Origin: RYN-111 sp963760125
GTDB taxonomy: Bacteria; Actinomycetota; Actinomycetes; Mycobacteriales; SCTD01
Length of the DNA stretch: 64,000 nt
Direction: 5' to 3'
Assembly (NCBI GenBank): GCA_963760125.1
Contig: CAVXBV010000011.1
Span: 1 to 64,000 of the forward strand
Below the pieces are notes generated by a model, which worked only from the letters and a program-made list of their open reading frames with translations, had not been told where the DNA came from and did no database searches. How positions within the stretch are numbered: the first letter of the stretch is position 1; each line of letters starts with the position of its first letter. Shown one piece after another: positions 51,123 to 59,499 of this stretch. The position numbers and the translations under genes were made by a program.

Positions 51123-52492
51123 GACCCTTCGGCCACCCGAGGACGGGGCCAACTGCCCAGCGACACCTGCTCCTCGGGATTGCTGGCCTGGCTGAGCATC
51201 TCGATCACCAGCTCGGTCAGGCGACGCTGCGCCACCGCAAGGTCCTCCGATCGTCCCGCCGTCGCCTGTTCGCTACCGAGGCTGTCCAACCCCCGCCGCA
51301 ACCGGTCGAGCTCGCCGACCAGGTCGGTCCGGGTGACCAGCCCCCGCCGCTCCTGCTGCACCAGGTCGATGACCTGTGCCCCGGTGGTCTCCGGCTCTCG
51401 CAGCCAGCCGGCCGCGAGATCGGCCAGCTGGCGCAGGCCCGGCAGGTCCTCCTCGCGAAAGGGCTCCTCGCCCTCGGAACGGGTGAGCGCGATGAGCGCG
51501 AGCGGGTGCAGTGGCTCGCCGACGACCAGTCCGACCCAGTGCCCCCGCACCACCCCGTGACCCCCGGCCTCGAAGGCTTCGCGGTACCACGTCGAGGCCG
51601 TGTACCAGTCCCGGTCCACCTGCCGCTCCGCGACCGCCTGGCCGCCCAGCACCTGCAGCAGCGTGGGGCGCAGCCCCTCAAGCAGCAGCACCTGTGCCTC
51701 GCCGGCAGCGAGCAGCTCCCGTGCGGTGCGGGCCAGCAGCACGCCCATGGCCCGGCGGTCACCGACCTGCGCCGAGAGGGCCTGTTCCGCGATCGAGTGC
51801 AGCACCTGCCTCGACAGGTGCTCCTGGGTCGCACTGCGCTGGGAGTGCACCAGCAGCGCGATCGGTGCGAGGAAGGCCAGCGAGAGCGAGCCGTCCACCT
51901 CCATGACCCGACCGACCAGCACCGCGGCCGAGATGGTCCCGGCCAGATAGAGCATGCCCATGACGGCGCGCTCGGCGAACGGCAACCGCAGAGCCCGGCC
52001 AGACGTCAGGCGCAGGACGACCTGGACCGCGAGGTCGTTGACCAAGCAGAAGACCGCCACGCCCAGCAGCACGCCGAGCAGCCCTGGCAGGCGCACGCTG
52101 CACAGGACCGCCAGCGACGACGCCGCGGCGTACTGCGCGATGTTGAAGCGCACCTTGGCCGCAGGGAGGCGTCGAGCCAGCTGGACCAGCAGGATCGCGA
52201 GGCTGAAACCGACCACGAGCGCCAGTCCGGGACTGAGCACGAGGCCGATGATGAGCGGCGCCTCGGCGAACGTGAAGGTCCGCCGCTCACCAGCGTGAGC
52301 GACGTGCACCGGCCGAGACTCGGTCAGCAGCGTGCCCAGACCGACCAGACCGGCGATGACGGGGCTGCTGTCCGGACCGATGGGCCCCGGCAGGGCCCAC
52401 ACCGCGCTGGCCGCGGCCAGCAGGCAGATCAGGATCAGCAGGCCAACCCCGAGCGGCGTACGTCGGGCCGGCACCTGGCCGGACGGCGTCAT
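51119..52492 (-). CDS. Membrane sensor protein with GAF-like region
   Basis: 457 aa from ATG 52492, which overlaps the protease stop (ATGA). Six or so hydrophobic helices occupy residues 15-225 (LGVGLLILICLLAAASAVWA, LIIGLVLSPGLALVVGFSLA). The C-terminal half (RAMGVLLARTARELLAAGEA, VVGEPLHPLALIALTRSEGE) looks like a GAF domain, followed by a coiled-coil. There is no kinase core. Coupled directly to the histidine kinase, it probably senses a signal and modulates that kinase. Confidence 0.75.
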   Translation of the reverse strand: MTPSGQVPARRTPLGVGLLILICLLAAASAVWALPGPIGPDSSPVIAGLVGLGTLLTESRPVHVAHAGERRTFTFAEAPLIIGLVLSPGLALVVGFSLAILLVQLARRLPAAKVRFNIAQYAAASSLAVLCSVRLPGLLGVLLGVAVFCLVNDLAVQVVLRLTSGRALRLPFAERAVMGMLYLAGTISAAVLVGRVMEVDGSLSLAFLAPIALLVHSQRSATQEHLSRQVLHSIAEQALSAQVGDRRAMGVLLARTARELLAAGEAQVLLLEGLRPTLLQVLGGQAVAERQVDRDWYTASTWYREAFEAGGHGVVRGHWVGLVVGEPLHPLALIALTRSEGEEPFREEDLPGLRQLADLAAGWLREPETTGAQVIDLVQQERRGLVTRTDLVGELDRLRRGLDSLGSEQATAGRSEDLAVAQRRLTELVIEMLSQASNPEEQVSLGSWPRPRVAEGS

Positions 52493-53844
52493 GCCCAGCC
52501 GTTGGCGGACCAGGACGTGCTCGACCACGACGTGCTCGACCAGGACGTGCTCGACCACGACGTGCTCGACCAGGACGTGCTCGACCAGGACGTGCTCGAC
52601 CAGGACGTGCTCGAGGGCGTGGAGGAGCCGCCACTGCTGTCACCGCTCGACGTGCCGCCGTTGTCCACCTGCACCCTGGTGGGGAGCACCAGCAGTCCGG
52701 CCCCGGCGGCGGCGTCCTGCACCGGTCGGGCGACGGCAGCGAAGCTGGCGCGGACGTCTGCGGGACGGAGGCCCTCACGGCCTGTGAGGAAGGCCGCGAC
52801 AGCGCCGGCGGTCACCGCAGTGGCCTGGCTGGTCCCCGAGCCCCGCCACAGCCTTCCGACACGGGCTGCGGGGTAGCGCTGCGCCAGCGCGCTGTCGTCC
52901 GGGAGGTAGGACAGCATCCGCACGCCGGGGGCGACCAGGTCCGGGCGCGCGCGGCCGGCGACCACGGCACGGCCGCTGAACGACGCGACGGTGGAGCTCG
53001 CCGAGTCGGCAGCTCCGACGGTGAACAGCAGCGGGTCGTGGCCCGGGTCGCTGACCCCGGACGGGTCGTTGCCCGCGGAGACCACCACGGTGACGCCAGC
53101 GCGCTGGACCGCTTCGGCAGCGTCCGTCAGCGGGTCCGCGCCGTACCCCCCGTCGGGCCGGTCGGCGGACAGGCTCAGCGAGAGGACACGCACGCCCCGG
53201 TCGACGCCCGTGGTCGCGACCCAGTCGAGGCCCTTGAGGACCCGGGACAGGCTGGTGCGCCCCTGGCCGTCGGCAACCTTGACGTCCACGACGGAGGCCG
53301 CGGGTGCCACGCCGACGACGACCCCGTCGGCCGAGGCGCCGGCGACGAGGTTGGCCATGAACGTCCCGTGCCCGTAGCCGTCCCGCAGACCGCTGCTGTC
53401 GTCGGAGAAGTCGGGACCCCGCAGCAGGCGTCCGCTGGCGCGGTCGAGGGCCCTGGTGTCCGCGACGCCGGTGTCGAGCACGGCAACACGCACGCCCTTG
53501 CCGACACCGCCCTTGCCGGTACCGCCGCCGACGGCCAGGGGAGCCAGGACGCCATCGCCGCTGGCCGGCCCCTCGCCTGTGGTGTGCAGAGCGACATCGC
53601 GCGACACTCCGCGCACGGCGGGGGTGCGCAACAGAGCGGGCACGCGACTGGCCTCCGTGCGGAGGATCAGCGCATGAACGCCAGGCAGCTCCTCCTGAAG
53701 GCGGACCCCCGCAGGCAGGTCGGCCGCCCGGAAGCCCGGTCCGACGGACACCAGCAGGGTCTGCGTCGCGCCGACCCCAGCGGGGACCAGCAGGGGAACC
53801 AGGAGCAGCCCGACGGCAGCGGTGATGCGTCGAGTGCGGCGCAT
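52489..53844 (-). CDS. Secreted subtilisin-like serine protease (S8) with SSTSW repeats
   Basis: 451 aa from ATG 53844. Signal peptide MRRTRRITAAVGLLLVPLLV (cleavage near residue 26), a short I9-like pro-region, and an S8 catalytic domain with Asp124 (AVLDTGV), His159 (GYGHGTF) and Ser339 (GSGTSQATA). The usual Met in GTSMA is Gln. The C-terminus is Ser/Thr-rich with seven SSTSW pentapeptides and ends SANGWA. It is the first gene of a six-gene operon with a membrane sensor and kinase. It may process or report an extracellular signal to that system. A Trp/Ser-rich tail may bind cell wall, which is inference. Confidence 0.92.
   Translation of the reverse strand: MRRTRRITAAVGLLLVPLLVPAGVGATQTLLVSVGPGFRAADLPAGVRLQEELPGVHALILRTEASRVPALLRTPAVRGVSRDVALHTTGEGPASGDGVLAPLAVGGGTGKGGVGKGVRVAVLDTGVADTRALDRASGRLLRGPDFSDDSSGLRDGYGHGTFMANLVAGASADGVVVGVAPAASVVDVKVADGQGRTSLSRVLKGLDWVATTGVDRGVRVLSLSLSADRPDGGYGADPLTDAAEAVQRAGVTVVVSAGNDPSGVSDPGHDPLLFTVGAADSASSTVASFSGRAVVAGRARPDLVAPGVRMLSYLPDDSALAQRYPAARVGRLWRGSGTSQATAVTAGAVAAFLTGREGLRPADVRASFAAVARPVQDAAAGAGLLVLPTRVQVDNGGTSSGDSSGGSSTPSSTSWSSTSWSSTSWSSTSWSSTSWSSTSWSSTSWSANGWA
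52508..52612. repeat. Seven tandem 15-bp units encoding SSTSW
   Basis: Consensus on the plus strand GACCAGGACGTGCTC; units 2 and 4 carry GACCACGACGTGCTC, the rest are identical. On the minus strand each unit encodes SSTSW in the protease tail. Near-identity at the DNA level implies recent slippage or selection. Copy number should vary without shifting frame. Confidence 0.97.
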
Positions 53845-54108
53845 GGGTCCTCCTTCGCTCAGCAGCCAGCACGCCAAGAGGGTGCGGTCCCCTTGAGGTT
53901 CGACCCCCGTCGTGGCCGTCGACAGGCCCACTCGGTGGCTCCGCGTCGGTCCCGTGGCGCCTCAACCGGTTCCTCCGAATGGGTGATGCGGACGACGCGG
54001 GTGCCGCCTAACGTTTCGCCACACCGATCAGTCGTCCCAGACCTGCGGCCCGGTCCACCGTTGTGCTCACCTCTGGCAACGCCCGAGGCAACGCGTCAAA
54101 GGATCCTG

Positions 54109-54756
54109 ATGACCGCACCGCAACCCGCCGTGTCCCTGACGGGGCTCGTGGTCGACGACCACACGTTCATGCGGCGAGCCATGCGCAACTGCCTGCTGGC
54201 CGTCGGCGTCGCGGACGTGGTCGACGTCAGCAGCGTCCAGGCCGCGCGCGAGCACCTCACGAGCCATCCCGCCCCCTCGATCGCGGTCGTCGACCTCCGG
54301 CTGGGGGACGGTTCAGGAATTGATCTGGTCCCCGTGCTGCGGGCGGGCGGCACGCCCGTCGTGGTGTTCACCTCCGCGGACGACAGCTACTCCGTGCGTG
54401 GCGCCTACGCCGCGGGGGCGTCGGGCTACCTGCTCAAGAGCGCCGAGGACACCCTCGTGCAGGAGGGCCTTCGCGTTGTGCTGGCCGGTCAGGTGCACGT
54501 CGACCCGTCTGTCGCCGGCCTGCTCGTGAGCGGCGTCCAGGTCAACCCGAAGCACGCCGCCACACCGCTGAGCCCACGCGAGCTCGAGGTCCTCCGGCTG
54601 GCCGCAGACGGCTTGAGCAACAACCAGATCGCCGAGCGCTTGAACGTCACCCCGTTGGCGGTCAAGGGACAGTTCGTCCGCATCGGGCGGAAGCTGGGCG
54701 CGCGGGACCGCACGCACATGGTGGCCGAGGCGATGCGTGCAGACCTGCTGCGCTGA
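54109..54756 (+). CDS. LuxR/NarL-type response regulator
   Basis: 215 aa from ATG 54109. Receiver domain with VVDDHTFMRRAM and phospho-acceptor Asp62 in VVDLRLGDGSG, switch VVFTSAD and Lys in YLLKSAEDT. C-terminal LuxR helix-turn-helix LSPRELEVLRLAADGLSNNQ then IAERLNVTPLAVKGQFVRIG. The C-terminal IGRKLGARDRTHMVAEAMR is standard. It is divergent from the protease-sensor-kinase operon across 264 bp and is the likely partner of its histidine kinase. Targets are unknown; the shared intergenic region is the first candidate. Confidence 0.9.
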   Translation: MTAPQPAVSLTGLVVDDHTFMRRAMRNCLLAVGVADVVDVSSVQAAREHLTSHPAPSIAVVDLRLGDGSGIDLVPVLRAGGTPVVVFTSADDSYSVRGAYAAGASGYLLKSAEDTLVQEGLRVVLAGQVHVDPSVAGLLVSGVQVNPKHAATPLSPRELEVLRLAADGLSNNQIAERLNVTPLAVKGQFVRIGRKLGARDRTHMVAEAMRADLLR

Positions 54757-54824
54757 CCCGCGCAACAAGGTGCCCCGACGGGCTGTCAGGATGGGACTCC
54801 GACCCGTCACCTAGGAGTTTCCCC

Positions 54825-55607
54825 GTGCTTGACCTCAACGGCACCTCGTCCCTCGTCACCGGCGGCGCGTCCGGCCTCGGTGAGGCCGCCGCCCGCCAGC
54901 TCGCCGCCCGCGGCGCCAAGGTCGTCGTCGTCGACCTCAACGAAGAGAAGGGCGTCAAGGTCGCCGGCGACATCGGTGGCGCCTTCGTCAAGGCCGACGT
55001 GACCAACGCCGACGACGTCATCGCCGCCATCACCGAGGCCGAGGGCATGGGGACGTTCCGCACGGCCGTGGCCGCCGCCGGCATCGGCGCCGCGTCCCGC
55101 ACCATCGGGCGCGACGGCTCCTACGAGAGCGCGTTCGACCTCGACTACTTCAAGACGGTCATCAACGTGAACCTCGTCGGCGTCTTCAACACCGTGCGCC
55201 TGTGCGCGACGGCGATCAGCCGGACCGAGGCGTTCGACAAGGACAACCAGAAGGGCGCCATCGTCACGCTGGCCTCCATCGCGGCCTTCGACGGGCAGAT
55301 CGGTCAGGCGGCGTACTCCGCATCCAAGGGAGGCATCGTCGGGATGACGACGCCGATCGCGCGTGACCTGGCCGCCGCCGGCATCCGCCTCAACTGCGTC
55401 GCCCCCGGCCTCATCGACACCCCGATCTACGGCGAGGGCGAGGCGTCGGAGGCGTTCAAGGACAGCCTCAAGCGCGACGTCGTCTTCCCCAAGCGCCTGG
55501 GTACGGCGGACGAGCTGGCCAGCATGATCCTCGAGCTGCTCACCAACACCTACGCCAACGGCGAGACGGTCCGCCTCGACGGCGCGGCCCGGCTTCAGCC
55601 GAAGTAG
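54825..55607 (+). CDS. SDR family oxidoreductase (3-hydroxyacyl-CoA dehydrogenase type 2-like)
   Basis: 260 aa from GTG 54825, after TAGGAG. Rossmann motif TGGASGLGEAAARQLAARGA, Asp in VVVVDLNEE (NAD preference), catalytic Tyr/Lys in AYSASKGGIVGMT and SIAAFDGQ before it. The overall pattern (VNLVGVFNTVRLCA, PGLIDTPIYGEGE) matches HSD17B10-like type II 3-hydroxyacyl-CoA dehydrogenases, which oxidise short-chain 3-hydroxyacyl-CoA or hydroxysteroids. It overlaps the convergent oxidase gene by 13 bases. Confidence 0.87.
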   Translation: MLDLNGTSSLVTGGASGLGEAAARQLAARGAKVVVVDLNEEKGVKVAGDIGGAFVKADVTNADDVIAAITEAEGMGTFRTAVAAAGIGAASRTIGRDGSYESAFDLDYFKTVINVNLVGVFNTVRLCATAISRTEAFDKDNQKGAIVTLASIAAFDGQIGQAAYSASKGGIVGMTTPIARDLAAAGIRLNCVAPGLIDTPIYGEGEASEAFKDSLKRDVVFPKRLGTADELASMILELLTNTYANGETVRLDGAARLQPK

Positions 55608-56659
55608 CTGCCCGGAGCCTCGCCGAGCGCCCGCGCGGCGAGCTCCCGACCGCACAGGGCGCCGATCACGTTGCCCGTCCCGCTGTAGCCCCCCGCGGCC
55701 CACACGCCCTGCCGGACCTCCCCGAGGAACGGCAGGGCGTCGTCGGTGAAGCCGACACTGGCTGCCCAGCGGTGCGTGACCACGGCTCCCGGCGCGATGC
55801 TCGCGAGGAGTCCGTCCAGCGCCTCCTGCACGACTGCCGACGGCTCGGACGACGTGGTCTCCTCACCCGCGCCGCCGACGTCGCGGAAGCCGCCGACGGC
55901 CAGCCGCCCGTCGGGCAGCTGCTGCCAGTACTCGTACCCGCCACGCAGGTAGACCGGTCGGTCGAACCGCGGCGGCAGCGGAGCGGTCCCGAGCATCTGC
56001 AGGCGCACGGTCCGCACCGGTACCTCGGGCAGCAGCAGGTCCAACCGCCCGTCGACGAGCACGAGGACCGCGCCGCAGGCCACCGAGCCGCCCTGCGTGG
56101 CCACGCGCCCTGGGGCCACCTCGGTCACCGGGGAATGCTCGAAGAGCCGAGCGCCGCAGGCCAGGGCCCGCCGCGCGAGAGACCGGCAGCGGTCGAGCGG
56201 CTGGGTGACCCCGTCGCGCGGGAACAGCAGCCCTCGCCCCTCGGGACCGTCGTACTCCTCGGCCTCGAAGCCGTCCGCCTGCAGGGCCTCGCGCTGCAGC
56301 GCGCAGTCCCTGAGCCCCTCCTCGGTGGTCTCGATCCGCAACGACCCGGTCCGCCGCAGGACCCCGTCGTCCTCGAGGCGTCCGAGCTCGGCCAGGGTGC
56401 GGCGGTACAGCACCGGGTCCCGCTGCCAGTGGTAGGCGTGCGCGGGACCGGCGAGCAGGAACCCGCCGTTGCGCCCGGCGGCCCCGCCACCGACGGGCCC
56501 TGCGTCCAGACCCACCACGGTGACACCGCGGGCCCGCAGGGCCTGGACGGCCGTGAGTCCACTGGCGCCGAGGCCGACGACGCACACGTCAGCGGTGATC
56601 TCCTGATCGAGCCTGGGCAGCGGGGACCAGGTCCCGTCGTCCCAGATCGGTGTAGCCAT
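55595..56659 (-). CDS. FAD-dependent oxidoreductase (DAO/glycine-oxidase family)
   Basis: 354 aa. FAD motif VCVVGLGASGLTAVQALRAR, GGGAAGRNGGFLLAGPAH as the second binding loop and C-terminal WAAGGYSGTGNVIGALCGRE, the DAO family signatures. It should oxidise an amine or amino acid with O2 or an electron carrier; the substrate cannot be predicted. It converges on the SDR gene with a 13-bp overlap. Confidence 0.88.
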   Translation of the reverse strand: MATPIWDDGTWSPLPRLDQEITADVCVVGLGASGLTAVQALRARGVTVVGLDAGPVGGGAAGRNGGFLLAGPAHAYHWQRDPVLYRRTLAELGRLEDDGVLRRTGSLRIETTEEGLRDCALQREALQADGFEAEEYDGPEGRGLLFPRDGVTQPLDRCRSLARRALACGARLFEHSPVTEVAPGRVATQGGSVACGAVLVLVDGRLDLLLPEVPVRTVRLQMLGTAPLPPRFDRPVYLRGGYEYWQQLPDGRLAVGGFRDVGGAGEETTSSEPSAVVQEALDGLLASIAPGAVVTHRWAASVGFTDDALPFLGEVRQGVWAAGGYSGTGNVIGALCGRELAARALGEAPGSYFG

Positions 56660-56784
56660 GTGCGCAGTCTCGCGGACGACCGCCGGGTCGGTGTCTAGAT
56701 TGGAGGGCGAAACCCCTGCCCGCGACTGACCTCTGAGGACCTCCGATCAGCGTCACGCCCGTACCGCTCGCCCAGGCCCTGGCC

Positions 56785-58560
56785 GTGCCCGAGCGGCTGC
56801 GTGCGATGGCCCGGACAGCACTGGAGGCGGGGAGCGACCCCGCGTTCGACCGGTTTGCCCGCATGGTGACGCGGCAGCTCGGCGTCCCGGTCGGCCTGGT
56901 GTCCTTGGTCGACGACGAGCGGCAGATCTTCCCGGGGCAGGTCGGGCTCCCCGTGCCCTGGTGCGACGTGCGGGAGACTCCCCTGAGCCACTCGTTCTGC
57001 CAGCACGTGGTGGCCTCCGGCGAGCCGCTCGTCATCGAGGACGCCCGCCGGGAGCCGCTCCTGGCCGACAACCTCGCCATCACCGATCTCGACGTCATCG
57101 CCTACGCCGGGATGCCGCTCACGGACGGGAGCGGCAACGTGCTGGGTTCCCTGTGCGCCATCAGCGACCAGCCCCGTGTCTGGAGCGCGGCTGATCTCGG
57201 GTTCCTGGCTGACCTCGCCGCCACGTGCTCCTCCGAGCTGCACCTGCGCATCGCCGTCCAGAGCGCTCGGGTCGCTGCCAGCCGCCTGGCCCTGCTGGCC
57301 GAGGTCGGCTCTGCCGTGGTGACGACCCTTGACGCCGACGAGGCCATCAGCCGCCTGGTGCGCCTCGTGGTGCCGGCGCTCGGCGACTGGGCGATCGCCA
57401 CCGTGGTGGACGCCGGACCTCAGGTGCGGGCCACCGCCAGCAGGCACCGCGAGCCAGGTCGCCAGGACGCCCTGGACCGGGTCGCCGCGCGCCAGGCAGC
57501 CGGGCTGGACGACGGGACACACCCCTCACCTGCGGGGGCGGTGCTCGCCGCCTGCGAGCCGGTGCTGCTGTCGCCCCAGCAGACGTCGGCGTTGGTCGGT
57601 GACGACCTCCCCGCCGGTCGTGCCGTCGTGATCCCGCTGCGGGCCAGGGGTGGGGCGCTCGGCTATCTCACGCTGGGCCGCGGGCCCGAGGGGTACTCCG
57701 CGGACGACGTCCGCGACGCCGTCGACCTCGGTCGACGCGCCGGCCTCGCCCTCGACAACGCCGAGCTCTACCGCAAGCAGAGCGAGAACGCCCTGCTGCT
57801 GCAGAGCGACCTGCTCGCGCGCCTCCCCGAGCCCGACCACCTCCACCTGTGGTCGAAGTACGTCCCCGCGCTGGACTCCGCGCAGATCGGCGGGGACTGG
57901 TACGACGCCTTCCTGCAACCGGACGGGGCGACCGTCCTCATCGTCGGGGACGTCATGGGCCACGACATGCGCGCCGCCGCCACGATGGGAGCACTGCGCA
58001 ACCTCGTGCGCGGCATCGCCTACGACCGACAGGACTCCCCCTCGGAGCTGCTCTCCCGCGTCGACCGCGCCCTCCAGGGGCTGGCGATCGAGGTCCTCGC
58101 CACCGTGCTGGTCGCCCGGATCGAGCAGACCCCTGAGGACAGAGCGCGCGGCCTGCGTCGGCTGCGGTGGAGCAGTGCTGGCCATCCGCCGCCGTTCCTG
58201 GTGCTGGCCGACGGGACGGTGACCCAGCTCGACGGCGCGGGTGAGCTCCTCCTGGGGATCGACCCGGACACCGACCGCTCCGACCGCGAGGTGCCGCTTC
58301 CGCCGGACAGCACCTTGCTGCTGTACACGGACGGGCTCGTGGAACGGCGCGACAGCCCGCTGGACCACGGGCTGGCCCGCATGCGCCAGGCCCTCGCGGG
58401 ACTCGCCGGTGTCCCGCTGCCCGAGCTGTGCAACACGCTGCTCGCGCGGCTGCTGCCGCAGGGCTCCGAGGACGACGTCGCGATCCTCGCCGTCCGCGCC
58501 TTCGACGAGAGCCGGCCGCGCCCCCGTGAAGCCGGGCCCGAGCGGATCCCCGGGGACTGA
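56785..58560 (+). CDS. GAF-GAF-SpoIIE (PP2C-type) serine phosphatase
   Basis: 591 aa from GTG 56785. Two GAF domains (about 25-150 with LSHSFCQHVVASGEPLVIED, and 170-330) precede a SpoIIE-type PP2C domain (about 355-580) with metal-binding IGGDWYDAF, VIVGDVMGHD, SSAGHPPPFLV and LLYTDGLVE then EDDVAILAVR. Such RsbU-like phosphatases dephosphorylate anti-anti-sigma (STAS) proteins in partner-switching stress responses. A STAS-like protein lies 4 kb downstream but is not adjacent. The start is the first plausible one after an in-frame region without ATG. Confidence 0.92.
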   Translation: MPERLRAMARTALEAGSDPAFDRFARMVTRQLGVPVGLVSLVDDERQIFPGQVGLPVPWCDVRETPLSHSFCQHVVASGEPLVIEDARREPLLADNLAITDLDVIAYAGMPLTDGSGNVLGSLCAISDQPRVWSAADLGFLADLAATCSSELHLRIAVQSARVAASRLALLAEVGSAVVTTLDADEAISRLVRLVVPALGDWAIATVVDAGPQVRATASRHREPGRQDALDRVAARQAAGLDDGTHPSPAGAVLAACEPVLLSPQQTSALVGDDLPAGRAVVIPLRARGGALGYLTLGRGPEGYSADDVRDAVDLGRRAGLALDNAELYRKQSENALLLQSDLLARLPEPDHLHLWSKYVPALDSAQIGGDWYDAFLQPDGATVLIVGDVMGHDMRAAATMGALRNLVRGIAYDRQDSPSELLSRVDRALQGLAIEVLATVLVARIEQTPEDRARGLRRLRWSSAGHPPPFLVLADGTVTQLDGAGELLLGIDPDTDRSDREVPLPPDSTLLLYTDGLVERRDSPLDHGLARMRQALAGLAGVPLPELCNTLLARLLPQGSEDDVAILAVRAFDESRPRPREAGPERIPGD

Positions 58561-58589
58561 CGGCGGACACCTGCACCCGTAAACCTGAA

Positions 58590-58621
58590 GGGCCGCCTCG
58601 CAGCAGTGCTGCGGGCGGCCC
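58590..58621. terminator. Hairpin terminator after the SpoIIE gene
   Basis: GGGCCGCC..GCAGCA (58590-58605) pairs with TGCTGC..GGCGGCCC (58607-58621), a long stem with small bulges. It follows the phosphatase stop by 29 bases and could also end a minus-strand transcript from the right. Confidence 0.7.
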
Positions 58622-58939
58622 GACGTCGTGTGCTGGGGACTCAGTCGTCCCAGGGTCCGTAGTCGTTCATGTCTCTCCCAAGGAAGCGGCCGCGCCCAGG
58701 AGGGGCGCAGTGCCGTAGGTGGTCGATCGGCAGGTACGGCGATCGGCTTGATCTCCGCGACGGCTGCCGCTCGAGAACCGGGGAAGGCCTCTCGACGGAG
58801 CCGATGGCTCACCCTCCCTGAGGGAGGTGTCGAGGACTTGTCACGCACCTGTCCAACAGGTGACTTCCGTAGTTCTTCCGCCAGGCTACCTGCTCCGTGG
58901 GTCAGAACTGCTCGCGACGCCAGCACGGTGGTGCGGGAA
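58622..58939. other. 318-bp intergenic region with a possible minus-strand mini-ORF
   Basis: No convincing gene. On the minus strand 58641-58670 reads ATG-NDYGPWDD-stop, ending just before the hairpin at 58590-58621. The same frame is open back to 58809 without another ATG or GTG and reads protein-like (LPIDHLRHCAPPGRGRFLG). An inverted repeat CCTCCCTGAGGGAGG lies near 58813-58827. It may be a decayed or very small gene. Confidence 0.35.
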
Positions 58940-58954
58940 TACCCCTGGGGGGTA
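58940..58954. promoter_or_regulatory. CsoR operator
   Basis: TACCCC-TGG-GGGGTA is a perfect 6-3-6 palindrome 36 bp before the csoR ATG, matching the GC-rich TACCCC/GGGGTA pattern of CsoR operators. Copper-loaded CsoR is expected to release it and open the whole operon. Confidence 0.85.
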
Positions 58955-58989
58955 CCCTGGTTGTGCAGGACGAGCAACGGAGGACACCG

Positions 58990-59277
58990 ATGAACGAGCA
59001 CGGCTACGCCGACACCAAGGACGCGCACCTCAAGCGCCTGCGGCGCGTCGAGGGCCAGGTGCGCGGGATCGCCAAGATGGTCGAGGACGACAAGTACTGC
59101 ATCGACATCCTCACGCAGGTGTCCGCCGCGACGAAGGCATTGCAGTCCGTCGCGCTGTGCCTGCTCGACGAGCACCTTGCCCACTGCGTCGTCAACGCCG
59201 CCCGCGCGGGAGGCGAGGAGCAGGAGACCAAGCTCCGCGAGGCCTCCGAGGCGATTGCCCGCCTCGTTCGCAGTTAG
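58990..59277 (+). CDS. csoR: Copper-sensing repressor CsoR
   Basis: 95 aa, an all-helical DUF156/CsoR protein. LKRLRRVEGQVRGIAKMVED is the family signature; the Cu(I) ligands Cys37 (YCIDIL), His62 and Cys66 (EHLAHC) have the exact spacing of characterised CsoR proteins. ATG follows GGAGG. It is first in the operon and autoregulates through the palindrome upstream. Confidence 0.94.
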   Translation: MNEHGYADTKDAHLKRLRRVEGQVRGIAKMVEDDKYCIDILTQVSAATKALQSVALCLLDEHLAHCVVNAARAGGEEQETKLREASEAIARLVRS

Positions 59278-59307
59278 ACCCACCCACCCCAGGAGAGGAA
59301 CACCACC

Positions 59308-59499
59308 ATGAGCACCTACACCGTCACCGGCATGACCTGCGGCCACTGCGTCGCCTCCGTCACCGAGGAGGTCACCGCCGTCGCGGGCGTCGATGACGTC
59401 ACCGTCGACCTCGAGTCCGGCCTGCTCACCGTCACCGGCACCGCTTCGGACGAGGCCGTCAAGGCCGCCGTCGAAGAGGCCGGCTACCAGGTCGCCTGA
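59308..59499 (+). CDS. copZ: Heavy-metal-associated (CopZ-like) copper chaperone
   Basis: 63 aa, a single HMA ferredoxin-like domain with the Cu(I) site MTCGHC near residue 9. It would hand Cu(I) to the CopA ATPase and possibly CsoR. Strong AGGAGAGG ribosome site. Its stop overlaps the next start by one base. Confidence 0.93.
   Translation: MSTYTVTGMTCGHCVASVTEEVTAVAGVDDVTVDLESGLLTVTGTASDEAVKAAVEEAGYQVA

Noticed and set aside
52508..52612. CRISPR array
   Set aside because: The 15-bp units are contiguous with no spacers and encode an in-frame pentapeptide repeat.
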